NCBI RefSeq assembly: GCF_014839805.1
Contig: NC_051129.1
Span: 682,001 to 746,000, forward strand
Length of the DNA stretch: 64,000 nucleotides
Reading direction: 5' to 3'
Source of the DNA: Manduca sexta
Taxonomy: Eukaryota > Arthropoda > Insecta > Lepidoptera > Sphingidae
The position numbers and the translations under genes were made by a program. Each line of letters starts with the position of its first letter. Position 1 is the first letter of the stretch. The notes beneath the pieces were generated by a model that saw nothing but the letters and a program-made list of their open reading frames with translations, was not told the origin of the DNA and made no database searches. Below are positions 47,844 to 59,827 of the stretch, piece after piece.

Positions 47844-50530
47844 CTGTCTACTTATTAAACATAAATGAAATTTAATCAAATCCATATCACATTCTAGCAA
47901 TACGTTTATTGTTACCACATCTTCCAGACAATTTGTTCGAACCAAACAATAAGTAATTGTTTACACAATACAGATGCGTACAGTAAAACATACAAATCTG
48001 GAATCCTATTACAAATGTACACATTCAGTATATTTGTATGCACGACATACTTTTTGCGGACAACGTGGGAGATCCGATCCTAAACAAATATTATTGTCGA
48101 ATGTTCACAATAATATATAGGCATTATATACTTAATGAAATGTATTCATTTAAAACGTGTAGTATAAACCTTGTTCATTTTTCTATATATCTGTAGTGTT
48201 AAAAGTGACTTACGCCTTAATTTATAGTTTAGTTATAGTTAGGATTGCATTCATTTTTCTTCTGATTTTGAAAGTGTATTTAATACGATGAGGATTATCT
48301 AATATTAGTTAATTCATTTATTCGTTTAACAGCCTTTTTTGTAAATAAAAAAAAGTACTTATGTGTGCAATATAACAAGAGTTCAACCTCAACATAATTT
48401 TATCACAATTAAAGATCATTTGATATTAGGAAACTTACTTGATCGATACCGGCCCCTTGTGTGAAGATAACTTTGTCCTGACCATCCCCTACACAACAAG
48501 TGTTCAGAATTCAGTCCCATCATCCTTATGGCACAATTGAAATAGCGTCAATGAAATACATTATTGTATTTAAATATCGACTTTATACATCCTGTAATAA
48601 AACTTTAACTTCAATTAAGGGCAATCAATTAAAAATCGCTACAAACAACCGAGCACTTAAAAATTAATCCATTAAGCTTACTCAAAGTTTCCGTCCACTC
48701 GGTCGACTCGTTTCCTTTGCAAATTTCGACGGAGCATTAAATTATTGGCACTGGGCGCCCCTCTCCCCACTCCCATTTCTTAATTTAAGGTCAATCTCAG
48801 TGGGGCTGCGGTGTACAATGTGGTCCGTAACGATAAGGAAGGCCGCGGGGATATTGCAAACGCACATTATGGCAAAACGATGTTTACAAAATAAATTGTG
48901 TTTGAGCGATATTGTGACGTCACGGGCTGCGCCAAGGTTTACGGCTTGATTTTATGTTTCGAGCGTTTTGCTTACTTTATTGCGGCGGTTGAATTAATCG
49001 CGAATCAAGGATAGCGTATTTTTATTTTCATGGCATTGAAAAAAATATACGTCCGTGTAATACAGTCTAACAAATAAGTTACTTAATTTAAGGGTTCCAA
49101 ATATATTCACACACTGGCCTATTATGAAATACTATATTGTTGGAACAATCGGTTTAATATGGACACGGTGGTCGCTATCCTCCCGCATAAAAAACAAATT
49201 ATTAAATGAGATATGTAATAGTCTGGGAGTAGCCTGCATTAAAAAAGCGCACTCACTCAACTCCAAACATAAACCGTGACTTGAAAATAAACGGTAACTT
49301 ATTTACAGTTCAACCATATTATCCATTAGGTCCACGTGTAATACAGTAAGTGGCCGACATGGCGGGTCGCGGCGGGGCGGTGCGCGGTGCGGCGGGGCGC
49401 GGCGGAGCGAGGGATGCACGTCGCGGGAGCCGTTCCCTGAATTTATCGTGACAGTTAAGGCTAACGTATACGTATCACCATCATTGACATCGAGCATTGA
49501 AATCGAATCAAAAGCTGTGCAAAATACAGCACATTATTGAAATCGACATCCGGATTCGAAATTCAAATCTTGAGCACTGAATAACAATATCTATTTATTA
49601 GACGATCTTTATGCCGTATAGCTTAAGTTAGTTTTTCAATGCTGTGTTTTGAGTCGTGGCGATGTAAAATTGGTGCATGCCGTGGCGATAAGTGTGCCTC
49701 AAGCTTGAGTGCGCCCGCCTGTACCGACGCTCACTCGACATTTTAAACGTTATATACCCAACGTCGAAGACATTTCATTGCACTTTACAAAATCTTTTTC
49801 AAATTACACCTTTTAATTCGAAAGTTCAATAAAAGCATTTGTAATAGCTTTAAAGATTTTAAATTATACAAAGTGATAATGCCTGCCTTTGTACAATTTA
49901 ATGAAGAGTTGAAAGTCGCTCGTGTGACGATTAATGCCACACTTTAAAGTTTCAGTGTGGTGCTACTATTAATAGATAAAAACATTAGAAACCCGGAGAC
50001 ATAAATTAACCTTAAGGAACACAATATTGATTTACCCACTTGCCTGGAAACAGACAAATGCTTGAACAAAGATCTACAACCTAGTATTCAAAAAGTATAG
50101 CTGAACTTTAATTTATGACCGCTCTGTACCCAATGTAATGAACAATGTAGGCCGTACATTCGTGAGATTAAAATGAATTATTATCTAAAAACTTTCCCAT
50201 ATTCCAGACTATGACATATTCCTGACATGGTTCGCGTACGATCGGATTAATTATAATGTCAGAATTTTTAACAAACAAATATTTGGAATGGAAATATTTA
50301 AAAAAAAATCTGAAACCAGAACCCTTTTGACCTTTATCAAGATGTTTCGAATTATTTGCGACGCAACGTTCCAAGGATGTTAATACGAAGCATTAGGTTA
50401 TTAAAGGGCCTCTCAACATAAAGTTGTTGTTGCTAAATGTAATATTGCTTAACACCACATCTCTTGTTATTTATTAAAAAAAAAACAACAAACAATATAT
50501 TCACTTATAGTCATTAATGACTCAGTCAGG
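47844..50530. other. Noncoding stretch with regulatory-looking GC patches
   Basis: A GC-richer patch at 48740-48960 holds a CRE palindrome (48915-48922). A very G-rich segment lies at about 49361-49421. No gene recognised. Confidence 0.45.
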
Positions 50531-50532
50531 TT

Positions 50533-50815
50533 TACAATAGCCTAGCTGGGAATAAAACAGATTCCCGGACCGAAGGCCCGTAGGTTCAAACTCAAAGGCC
50601 AACATACCTCTGACTTTTCGAAGTTATATACACACGTAACAATACACATTGTTTTTCAATTATCATCCGCCTTAACGATGAAGAAAAGTATCGTGAGAAC
50701 CTAAGACTTCTGTATGATGTTGTCGAGGATGTGTTAAGTCGTTAGTCGTTAGAGGAGGCCGTTGCTAAGTAGTGGGACAGTATTCAATACAGAGCTGGTA
50801 TTATTTTTATTATTG
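50533..50815 (+). mobile_element. SINE family B, diverged copy
   Basis: Plus-strand tRNA-like head (AATAGCCTAGCTGGG, then AGGTTCAAACTC), a degenerate body with a deletion, and a tail ending in TTATTTTTATTATT. Confidence 0.78.
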
Positions 50816-53505
50816 GTTAATAGAGTGATAATTCTGCCTATGAAAAGAATCCTGTATTATGCGACTAAAGATATTTTGGTTGGGCTATTCATCTACATAG
50901 CTACATTGCAGTCGAATAGATCACACATGAAAATAAAAACATTGCTGTCACTTTTAGTAAGACTGTATGCTTGTGTAAAAACAAATAAATCCCGAAAATG
51001 GTTTAATTTACGGACTTTATAAATATAAATAATAAATAAATAATAAATTACTAAACTATGTGGGATTTTTAAAAGAATTCAATCACATTTATCGAACTAC
51101 ATAATATCTTAAAATAGAAATACAATTTATACGATCAACAACCCAATTTTAAAAGTATTTTCAGCATACTAAACAACTATTCGAGCAATTTCATAAAATT
51201 CCAAGCGTAAATCGAAATAAAACAGACTGTAATGTTGTCCCAAAAATGTTTAATTTAAAAGAGGCATAAAGCTAAGAAGGGCGGATGAGTTGCCGCCACG
51301 GCTGATCTCGGGACCTTAGCCCGAGGAAACATTCCCAGTCACGAAACCCTTCTGTCTTTGTGAATCATCCTGATCATTTACATTTTATTGAGATTGGAAC
51401 TAACTTTACACTCGCCAAAAATAGAACTTCTACATTATGTGTCACGAACTAAATCGAGATTCGTTGTCAATACTTCGCCTCTGTCCGCCCTCTATAATTG
51501 ACATGATAAATTTGCATTTTAACTCCGTCGTGAGTTAGAACGGAAAAAAAAATATGAATTTTAATTGACCAATTTGCATATACTGTACACGTAAGCGCGC
51601 CGGTTATTTACCTGCCACGCAAACCTTGTTATACAAACATTTCGAATTGCAATCAAATAATTTATTTCAGGTATGTGGAGTAAAATTATGGCGTGAGGTT
51701 AAAATGGGTAGATTTCTTTAAGAAGGCCGTGTGTAGGTACAGTAGTGGATATCTGCCGTCCATGACCATCAGGCATCAGAGAAGTTACAGGTTTAGTTAC
51801 CTCACTGATTGATACAAAAGTCTCTTACAATATAGGAAAGGACGTGACAGAATCGTTCTCTCATACTGTATGACACTACACTTACTCTCATTTGGTTTAA
51901 TGCGCCGACCACCCCTAAGACCTAATGCTCTTGTCTCCTCATATGAGCTTTTTTTTTCAGCTCAGATAGGTTAATTTTGAGGCTCTGATTGACATACTAC
52001 GCGTTTTAGTTAGGACTAAGTAACGTCGCCATTGTTAACCGATACAATGTGTCAAGTACAGGTTCATTGAACAATTTAATCATCGTTTCCGAAAGCTGTC
52101 CCATCGTCGGCATCAAAAAGTCCAATTGACTAGAAAATTGTGTCAATATTGACATCAATTATTCAAGATTCCAGGAATATTTCGGATAAATAACCTATTT
52201 TGCTATACAAATAATGGATTATTTATTGGAAGTGATTGAGTGACGTTTTTTTTTATCGCGAAAGGGCCGTCTCATCATGAGTGACACCTCATTCGAAGAA
52301 ATCAAATGTAACGTAGCGACATTGCTATAGCGTTTCAGTAAGGAAAAATATTAAAGAACCTTACACGTTTACTTTTCATACCCATCTCATCTCATCTTCT
52401 TTCAGTAATTTACCATTATTAATTTTGTTGCTACAACCAACTTCTCTAAATAGAATACTAATATTATTTAACAAGCTATATCAAGCAGTGACCTCACCAA
52501 TGCAGTTTCATAATATTATACCTCTCATGCGGCGTCGTGCTATTTGATTACTTGTCAAGTGTCGTATAACCAATCTGTGCGACATCGAACACCGAGTTCC
52601 GATGAGATGTCGGCTTATCGTTTGCTTCTACTGGAGTTAATCGAATGGCGGTCGAGTTGTGAGGCGATATCGTGACGTCGTAATTATGCGAAACGCCGTG
52701 ATGGTTGCAACTTTGAAAGATAAATATTACTCAAACAAACGACCCAATTAAACAAGTGTTGATGTTGCTTTTGTTTTTGCGAAATTACTAAATCCTTAGC
52801 CCTACGTTACTCTCATTACCGTGATACATTTATAGACAATGAACATCATGATTTCTAATAATTATATCGCATATAATATTGTTTAAAGAGGAACAACTTA
52901 CTGCTTTGCGGTATAATAGCACCTACACAGAGGAAGTCACATACAAGGACTGTATCGCACATTGAGTTTTACGTACCATCATTTCTGCATTTAACTTTGA
53001 GGATTGGCAACGACGGCGTAGTGCGGTGTTGTTCACTCTAATAGCCAATCAGTTTGCCTCGTCGGATGCAGGCGCGAGATCAGAGGAACAGACGGAGGCG
53101 CCAGATGTACCGTGTTAATTAAATAGCGGCCGGTTTGTGCTGCTTCAGTTGTGGAAGGTTGGTGTTGTGGAGAGGAAATAAATACAACAGGCAAATACAT
53201 AATGCTGATATCACAATAAGACATGAGTCTTGTGTTGTGTGTATTATTATATAGGACTTTAGATACCGCGACACTCACAGACCGAACAAATAATTGGATA
53301 TCATACCAAAAACAATCTTAGTACAAAGAACAAATCCGTGGCTTTTTCTCTTATTTAAATCCAAAACACGAGCACTGATAAATAGATTTTTTTATTACAT
53401 AATATTATGTGGACTGAATTATCATAAAATATTCCCAATATAATTTAATAAAAATCAATACAAGCAAACTGATCGAAATAATAATTTCAAACACGTTTAC
53501 CGTAG
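50816..53505. other. AT-rich noncoding stretch
   Basis: GC-richer patches lie at about 52610-52690 and 53030-53110. No gene recognised. Confidence 0.5.
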
Positions 53506-53573
53506 ACCGTAGAGTATACTGGCTACGAAATACGCTACGGGCGAGATCTGCTACGAGTGTCTACGAACTCTAC
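53506..53573 (+). repeat. CTACG-rich repeat, copy 2
   Basis: Aligns with the reverse complement of 12784-12850; see that entry. Confidence 0.45.
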
Positions 53574-54325
53574 ATTGTTAATGTGCCGTTCGAGTGACTG
53601 GGTTACATTTTCTTTCGTTGGTACAATTCGGGTCTAAATAGAGCACTGTGTAATTACATTTTCGAAAGAAAATAAAATGAATCATAAAGAAATTGACAGT
53701 AAGAAATACAATAAATTGGAAATACATTTATCATTTACGTAGGAATATATTCAGTACTTTAAAATTAAACTATTTTTCGTAGCCTTCGTGGTCCCCTAGT
53801 GACCATAACAGCTGCAAAGTCTTCGAAACGTCGGGAGAAAATTAAAATATTAAAACCGCGATAATTTCCGTAAAATAATTTAATTTTAATGTCTGACATT
53901 CGCGTAAACGTAAAAATATATAGACAAAACGAATTACATGTATCCCACGAGACAAGACTCTCCAATCTATATTAGGAATAAAAATTACTAAGATTCTGTT
54001 AGTCTAACTGAATGATTAGACGAACAGATCACTCGGTAAACTAAAGCGCTCTACATTAAAAAGTAGGCATCAGTAACAAAGTAACAAAACTTCAAATTAA
54101 AAAGTACCCACTGGACGATATTGCTACATTAGATGCTAAGCTTCGTAAAGTCCGGTGAATCAGGAGGCTATAAAGTACTTCAAACGAAATTACAACAATT
54201 TAACTTTCTACGCCAACAGACGCACAGATTTGGGCATTTTCAAGATCTCCAGCCGCTACTATGTGAAATATATTAGTTTTAGAAAACAACCTCTTCAGTA
54301 CGTCAAATGGGGAATGTTTCCAAAC
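53574..54325. other. AT-rich spacer before the BEL/Pao element
   Basis: Nothing recognisable. Confidence 0.5.
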
Positions 54326-54330
54326 GTCAT

Positions 54331-54904
54331 TGTTAGGCACCGAGGTGTCTAACATTAGTGCGCTGGATTGCGTGAAAATATAAACCAGTGATTAGATTTA
54401 GAAATCAAAGCTTTATTGAATAAGCCAAGTTTACAAAGTAAAACTCGAATAACGCGGCGGCGTTCACACTATCTTGAATTCTTCACTATCTTGAATTCTT
54501 CACTATCTTGAATTGTTCACTTTCTTGAGTTTTCCTTTTCCTTTTCTGAACTTGCTGTCTTGTCGGCGATCTCGAACTAACTGCGCTGGTCGGGGTGAAT
54601 TCGCTCATTTATATCGAGCTCTTGAGTCCCGCACCTCGGAGTCGGAGCGCTGCATGCGTGGGCGCGGCTCGGCCAATCAGAGCGNGCGGGCGGCGCCTTC
54701 ACGTAGGCGGCGTGTGTGAGCGAGACGGAAGATGTTTCTCTCTCGCTCCGTGTGTGTGTGGTCGAGACGGAAGATGTTGTCCTCTCTCTTCTTGTGTGTG
54801 TGATCGAGACGGAAGACATTTCCCTCTCTCTTGTTTTCTTCGCCTGCGTATATCGGTCACCCTGCATTTTTAATTTTTGCTGAATGTTTTAATCATCCTG
54901 CACA
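54331..54904 (-). repeat. 3' LTR of the BEL/Pao element (574 bp)
   Basis: Downstream LTR in element orientation. It matches the other LTR except for one extra 17-bp tandem unit (a CTTCACTATCTTGAATT-type repeat near 54474-54515), one visible substitution near 54660 and an ambiguous base N at 54685. The pol frame ends inside it, at the TAA around 54889. Confidence 0.95.
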
Positions 54905-56334
54905 TCCTCCCGCCGTGTATCGCCTGCTGGGGGCGATACATCTCCTTGACGGGTGCAGGTCGCTGTTTCGCAGGTCGGCAGGATTACTATGACCTTTTTC
55001 GTCGGTCTTCGTAGGACTCCGCCTCTCGTTGCGATGTCCACGGTGCGCACGATGCCGTCCGGTCCCGGGTGAGTCGCGATGATCTTGCCTCGTACCCACG
55101 CGTTCCTTGGTAAGTTGCCGTCGACGATCCGCACCAGGTCGCCTGTGTGAAGCGTCGGTCCTCTTCCATGCGGCTCCCGCCGGTTTCGCAGCTCCGGTAA
55201 ATATTCTCTTGGCCATCGCGCCCAGAATTCGTTGGCTAACTGTTGCGCTGCGCGTAGATTGATGTTTGACCCGTAGCCGTAGTCCTCGGAGAATCCCGGT
55301 GTGACGATCGGTCCCTGGCAGCCCAACAAGAAGTGGTTGGGTGTCAGAGCTTCCGGGTCTTCAGGGCTGACCGAGACGTGTGTCAGCGGGCGGCTGTTCA
55401 CGGTGTTCTCGACCTCGGCGAGCAGTGTGCTGAGTGTTTCTTCTCTTGGGTGCTTTTCTCGTAAGACCACGGTGAGTACAGTCTTCACGGATCGCACCAG
55501 TCTCTCCCAGGCGCCTCCCATGAATGGCGCTCCTGGAGGGATGAAGCGCCACCGTATGGCTCTTCTTGACGCCTCTCGTTCCGCTCCGTCCTGCAGCATG
55601 TGTCGCAGCTCCTTTTCTGCGCCGTGGAAGTTCGTCGCGTTGTCACTCCATATCTCCGCGGGGCATCCGCGGCGTGCGATCATTCGTCTCAATGCCATGA
55701 TGGCGGAGTCCGTGCTCAGAGAATGCACGATCTCCAAATGCACTGCTCGAACGGGGAGGCACGTGAAGAGCGCCACGTATCGCTTCTGGTGCGCCCTGCC
55801 GACGGTTATTGTCAGCGGGCCGAAGTAGTCGAGACCGGTGTAAGTGAACGGTCTCTGGTGGTGTGCCAATCTGCAGGGCGGCAGGTCTCCGGTGATCGGC
55901 TGCGGCGGGTTGACCCTCTTCATTCGGCACTTCAGGCATCTTGAGATGGTTTCTTTCACCGTGGGTCGCAGTCGTATAACCCAACGGTATTGTCGGCATT
56001 GATTTACCGTAGCCTTTTCTAATGTCTCGAAGCTGTCTATGTAGTCGTCCATATAGTGTTTGCTTCTTATGGCTGCGACCGCCTCCGGACACTCTTCTTT
56101 GAACCTCTCGGCGTTGAGGTTCATTACGAATATCGCCGTTGAGGGCGAACTCGAAGCACCAAAGATGAGCGTCTTCATTCTGTATTCTTGCGGAGGCTTG
56201 TCGTCTCGTCGGGTGCCTCGCCAGAGATAGCGCAAGGCGTCCCGGTCCTCTTCTCGGAGTTGTATTTGGAGAAACATCTCCGAAATGTCCGCTGTGATCG
56301 CGAACGGGTGTTCCCGGAAACGCATAAGTATCCC
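54889..56334 (-). pseudogene. pol: BEL/Pao pol remainder: RT core, integrase, C-terminal domain
   Basis: A 478-codon open frame from the ATG at 56325 (inside RT, not a true start) that continues the upstream polyprotein in a shifted frame. Residues 1-105 are RT fingers/palm with the catalytic YMDDY at 91-95. At about residue 105 (near 56010) the frame jumps straight to the integrase N-terminal region, so the rest of RT, RNase H and the HH half of the integrase zinc finger are absent. Integrase keeps CLKC, D166 (GLDYFGP), D228 (WSDNATNF) and E274 (GGAWERL), with 45 residues between the last two. A DUF5641-like C-terminal domain spans about residues 365-450. The stop lies within the LTR. Integrase itself may still be intact from residue 120 on. 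Confidence 0.92.
54905..54918 (-). other. Polypurine tract of the BEL/Pao element
   Basis: The minus strand reads CGGCGGGAGGA directly before the TGTGCAGG start of the 3' LTR, the usual place for the plus-strand primer. It is short and interrupted by C. Confidence 0.6.
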
Positions 56335-59231
56335 GGAAGCGGCTGCAATAAGTCAGGACCTGTGTATAAATAGTCATTTAAAGACACACCTCTGGTCTTT
56401 GCAGCCGCGTCGTGCACCACTCGCAGCTTGTCGGGTTTCTTCGCGTTGATCACCGCGAAGTGCGGGAGGTACCACTTCTTCATCGACGTCGTCGGGACTG
56501 CTGGCTCTGCATATCCCTTGCGAATTAGCGCCTCCATCTGCTCCGAGTATCTGCATCTAAGCTGCGGGTCCTTGTCGAGTTTGCGCTCAACGTTGTGCAA
56601 TCGCTTCAATGTGTTCTGGTAGTTGCACGGCATGTTGACTTCTTCAGACTTCCACAGTAGGCCGGTCTGGTATCTTCCATCGGGCATTCGCGTTGTTTTC
56701 CCTTCCAATATTTTCAACGCCTTCTCTTCCATGGTGTTCTGTGGCCTCTTGGGTTGAATGTACATGTTGTCCGTTGTGATGTATTCTTCAACCAACTTCT
56801 GTATGTGTTCATCTGCGGCTGCGGTGTAATTGATGAAATTCACCCGATGTTCGAGGGCTCTTGAACGGCTGCCATGCACTACCCAACCCAACGGAGTTAA
56901 TGATGCTACGGGTTGGTTTCTCTTACCCTTTTTGGTTCTTGTTGCCAACAGCAGATGCCAGTTGTCTTGCCCGATGAGGATGCGAGGGCGAACTTCCCGA
57001 GGGTCGAGATGCGCGACGAATTCGTCCAGGTGTCGGCAGTCTCGAACAGCTTCTCGGGATATCTTCTGTGTGGCGAGCTTCAAGTCGTTCACGGTGTGTG
57101 CGTCGATCTGTTGGGTGCGGAGGTTCTCACCTTGTCCTCTGATTTTGAACGACACTCGGCGTGATCCGGCGTTGTTCCTGGTCGTCCCGTCGTACGTGCA
57201 TATGTGCAGCGGCTCCTCCGGTCCGTCGATCCCGATGCTCTTCGCGAGGTCGTCGTCTACCAGGGAGACTGTGGATCCGTCGTCGAGGAGCGCAAAGGTG
57301 TCGACTGCTTTTCTCGGGCCGAAGATGCGTACGGGAGCTATCTTGAGGAAGGACACTCGCGGCACCCACGCAGAGTTGACTTGCTCGTTGTTGTGCTGCT
57401 CTTCACTTTTCGACTCGACAGGCTTGTGTGTCGAGTGAAGCATGCGATGATGATAGCGCTCGCACCCGTCGATGTCACATTGCTTCGATTTGCACCTGTG
57501 CTGCTTGTTCCGACGTCTCAGGCATCGGAAGCACAGGTTGCGCTTCTTTGCTTCATCCCATCTAGTGTTGACGTCGGCGTTGGCGAATCTCGTGCAGTCG
57601 GCGATTGTGTGGCCCTGTCGCGCACACAGACTGCACATTGCTTCGTCCGTTCTTTCGGTAGCGGCGTGTACCCGCTGTTGTCGTCGCTGCATTCCGTCAC
57701 TGTTCTTGCTCGGAGTGCGGTCGACGATCGTCTCGGCGGCGGCGAACGGACTGCAGAATTCGGCCTCCCGCATCACGAAGTTGTTGAACTTCACGAGGTC
57801 CGGTAGTCCGGCTAGTTGCGATGCGGCGTACTCGTACCATTGCCTCTTGAGCGTAGGCGTGAGCTTCTCTGTTAAACCTTTAGTCAACTCTGGATTGTAC
57901 ATATAAAAGGTGCAATTGAGCGCTTGTAAAGTCCCGACGATATTCTGTATTCTAGTGGCGAAGGTGCATAAGTCGCGCGGTGACTCGGTGAGTCTCGGCA
58001 GCGCGCGCAATCTGTCCATCTCCGCCATGGCAATGGACTCGGGTCGACCGAAGCGAGTCTCTAGTGTCTTCATGACCCCGGCCGGGTCTGCATTCGTGAT
58101 CAATAGGCCTTGCACTGCGTCCTTCGCTATCCCACGGAGGCTGCGGCGTAGTCGGGACATATTCTCGACCTCCGTGAAGTGATGGGACGTCTCACAATAC
58201 GCGGCACGAAAGGTTAACCACTCTTGATGTGCACCATTAAATATGGGTAACTCGACATACCTCAGTGGTTGCTTATAATTTGCGGCCTGCACTGCCTGCG
58301 TAATCGCCGAAGCTAACTCCTGCAGCTCCGTTTTCACTGCTCCTTGTTGAGTGTTCGCTGAGTTGACTGCGGGCTCCTTCACGCAGCTCACGTTCGGTTT
58401 TGAGACGTCGGTGTTGGCAGGAAACTGTCGCGACACCTCCTTGCTGTTGTGCCAGGCGGCGATCACTGGCGGCGGCTGTGCGAAGTAGTTGCGAGGCTGC
58501 CACGGTGCGGCAGCGATCGTTGGCTGCAACTGTTGCCAGGGCGCGGCGGCGGTCACTGGCTCGAAGGCTTGCGCAGCGGCGGCTGGCTGCCAGGACGCGG
58601 CGGCGGTCGCTGGCACGAAGGCTGGCGCAGCGGTGGCGGGTTGCCGGGACACGGCGGCGGTCGCCGGCAACGGCTGCGTAGCTCCGGGGCGCTGAGACGG
58701 CGGGTGTGCGGCAGTGACTCCCGCCGGTGCAGGCGCCGAGGCGCGCCAGGACACGGCTGCGGTCGCTGGCACGTTCTCTTCAGGCGGCGGTTGGTGTTGG
58801 CTCTCTCGAAGCCAACTGTCGACACGCCGAGATTGCTCGGCCTCCGCAACGCTGATGACAGAGTCGACGTCGTCTTCGTCGCTGTCGGCGGCTTCAATTT
58901 CAGCCAGCTTTGCGGCGGCGAGCTCCAATCTCAGCCGGGCGAGTTCAGTCTTGGCTTGGGCGACACGATGAGCTTTGGAAGATCGCTTCGTTGTGGAAGC
59001 TGGCTTACTTCCGGTCGGCGGTAGCGGGGGCTTCGCTGTGGCGGCTTGCTGCTCCTCCACGGCGACACCGGCGACGGTCGGCTGCGATGATCCTTCCGTG
59101 ATTTCAGTCACGGACGTCTGCGTGGCCTCCGTCGTTGTCCCCGTTGCGCTGGTAGTGTCGGTCGTCGTAGCCGGCGTACCAGTCGCGACTGCCGAAGCGG
59201 CCTGGCGACCTACTGATCTAGTCACTGGCAT
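56331..59231 (-). pseudogene. gag-pro: BEL/Pao gag-protease and start of RT, frameshifted
   Basis: I chose the ATG at 59231; an open codon at 59240 is GTG. In 1021-residue numbering from 59240, residues 155-260 are an Ala/Pro/Trp-rich region with degenerate repeats (PATAAxSWQ-like). About 318-490 resembles the DUF1759 gag domain (LPIFNGAHQEWLTF). A CX2CX4HX4C knuckle lies at 536-549, with further Cys/His clusters at 570-602. Protease (DUF1758 type) has ALLDDGST at 650-657. RT begins about residue 922 (KWYLPHFAVIN). Near 56331-56337 one base appears missing, so the frame leaves RT and runs on to a meaningless stop at 56175. Overlapping plus-strand frames are shadows. Confidence 0.92.
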
Positions 59232-59243
59232 TCTAATCACGAT

Positions 59244-59262
59244 AATCCGGCTCGAAGGACCA
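59244..59262 (-). other. Primer-binding site, tRNA-Tyr type
   Basis: The minus strand reads TGGTCCTTCGAGCCGGATT, three bases inside the 5' LTR. This is complementary to the 3' end of insect tRNA-Tyr (acceptor strand TCGAAGGA plus CCA) from my knowledge of that tRNA. Confidence 0.75.
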
Positions 59263-59265
59263 GAA

Positions 59266-59822
59266 TGTTAGGCACCGAGGTGTCTAACATTAGTGCGCTG
59301 GATTGCGTGAAAATATAAACCAGTGATTAGATTTAGAAATCAAAGCTTTATTGAATAAGCCAAGTTTACAAAGTAAAACTCGAATAACGCGGCGGCGTTC
59401 ACACTATCTTGAATTCTTCACTATCTTGAATTGTTCACTTTCTTGAGTTTTCCTTTTCCTTTTCTGAACTTGCTGTCTTGTCGGCGATCTCGAACTAACT
59501 GCGCTGGTCGGGGTGAATTCGCTCATTTATATCGAGCTCTTGAGTCCCGCACCTCGGAGTCGGAGCGCTGCATGCGTGAGCGCGGCTCGGCCAATCAGAG
59601 CGCGCGGGCGGCGCCTTCACGTAGGCGGCGTGTGTGAGCGAGACGGAAGATGTTTCTCTCTCGCTCCGTGTGTGTGTGGTCGAGACGGAAGATGTTGTCC
59701 TCTCTCTTCTTGTGTGTGTGATCGAGACGGAAGACATTTCCCTCTCTCTTGTTTTCTTCGCCTGCGTATATCGGTCACCCTGCATTTTTAATTTTTGCTG
59801 AATGTTTTAATCATCCTGCACA
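59266..59822 (-). repeat. 5' LTR of the BEL/Pao element (557 bp)
   Basis: Upstream LTR in element orientation; it holds the element promoter. It has two copies of the 17-bp unit where the other LTR has three. Open frames at 59431-59791 repeat those in the other LTR and are not genes. Confidence 0.95.
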
Positions 59823-59827
59823 GTCAT

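Larger units (their letters stand above)
54331..59822 (-). mobile_element. BEL/Pao LTR retrotransposon, internally deleted
   Basis: A 5.5-kb element transcribed on the minus strand. It has two LTRs with TG...CA ends, a primer-binding site, a purine-rich tract and gag, protease, partial reverse transcriptase and integrase domains in the BEL/Pao order. A 5-bp target duplication GTCAT lies at 54326-54330 and 59823-59827. The Pol polyprotein has a frameshift in RT and a large deletion that removes the RT C-terminus, RNase H and the start of integrase. There is no envelope-like frame. It should be unable to move without help from an intact relative. Confidence 0.97.

Noticed and set aside
57204..57906. 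Long plus-strand frames of up to about 200 codons across the BEL/Pao element
   Set aside because: Shadows of the GC-rich gag-pol on the other strand.
54331..59822. Envelope gene or endogenous retrovirus
   Set aside because: No frame beyond integrase and the DUF5641-like domain before the LTR; a BEL/Pao retrotransposon without envelope.
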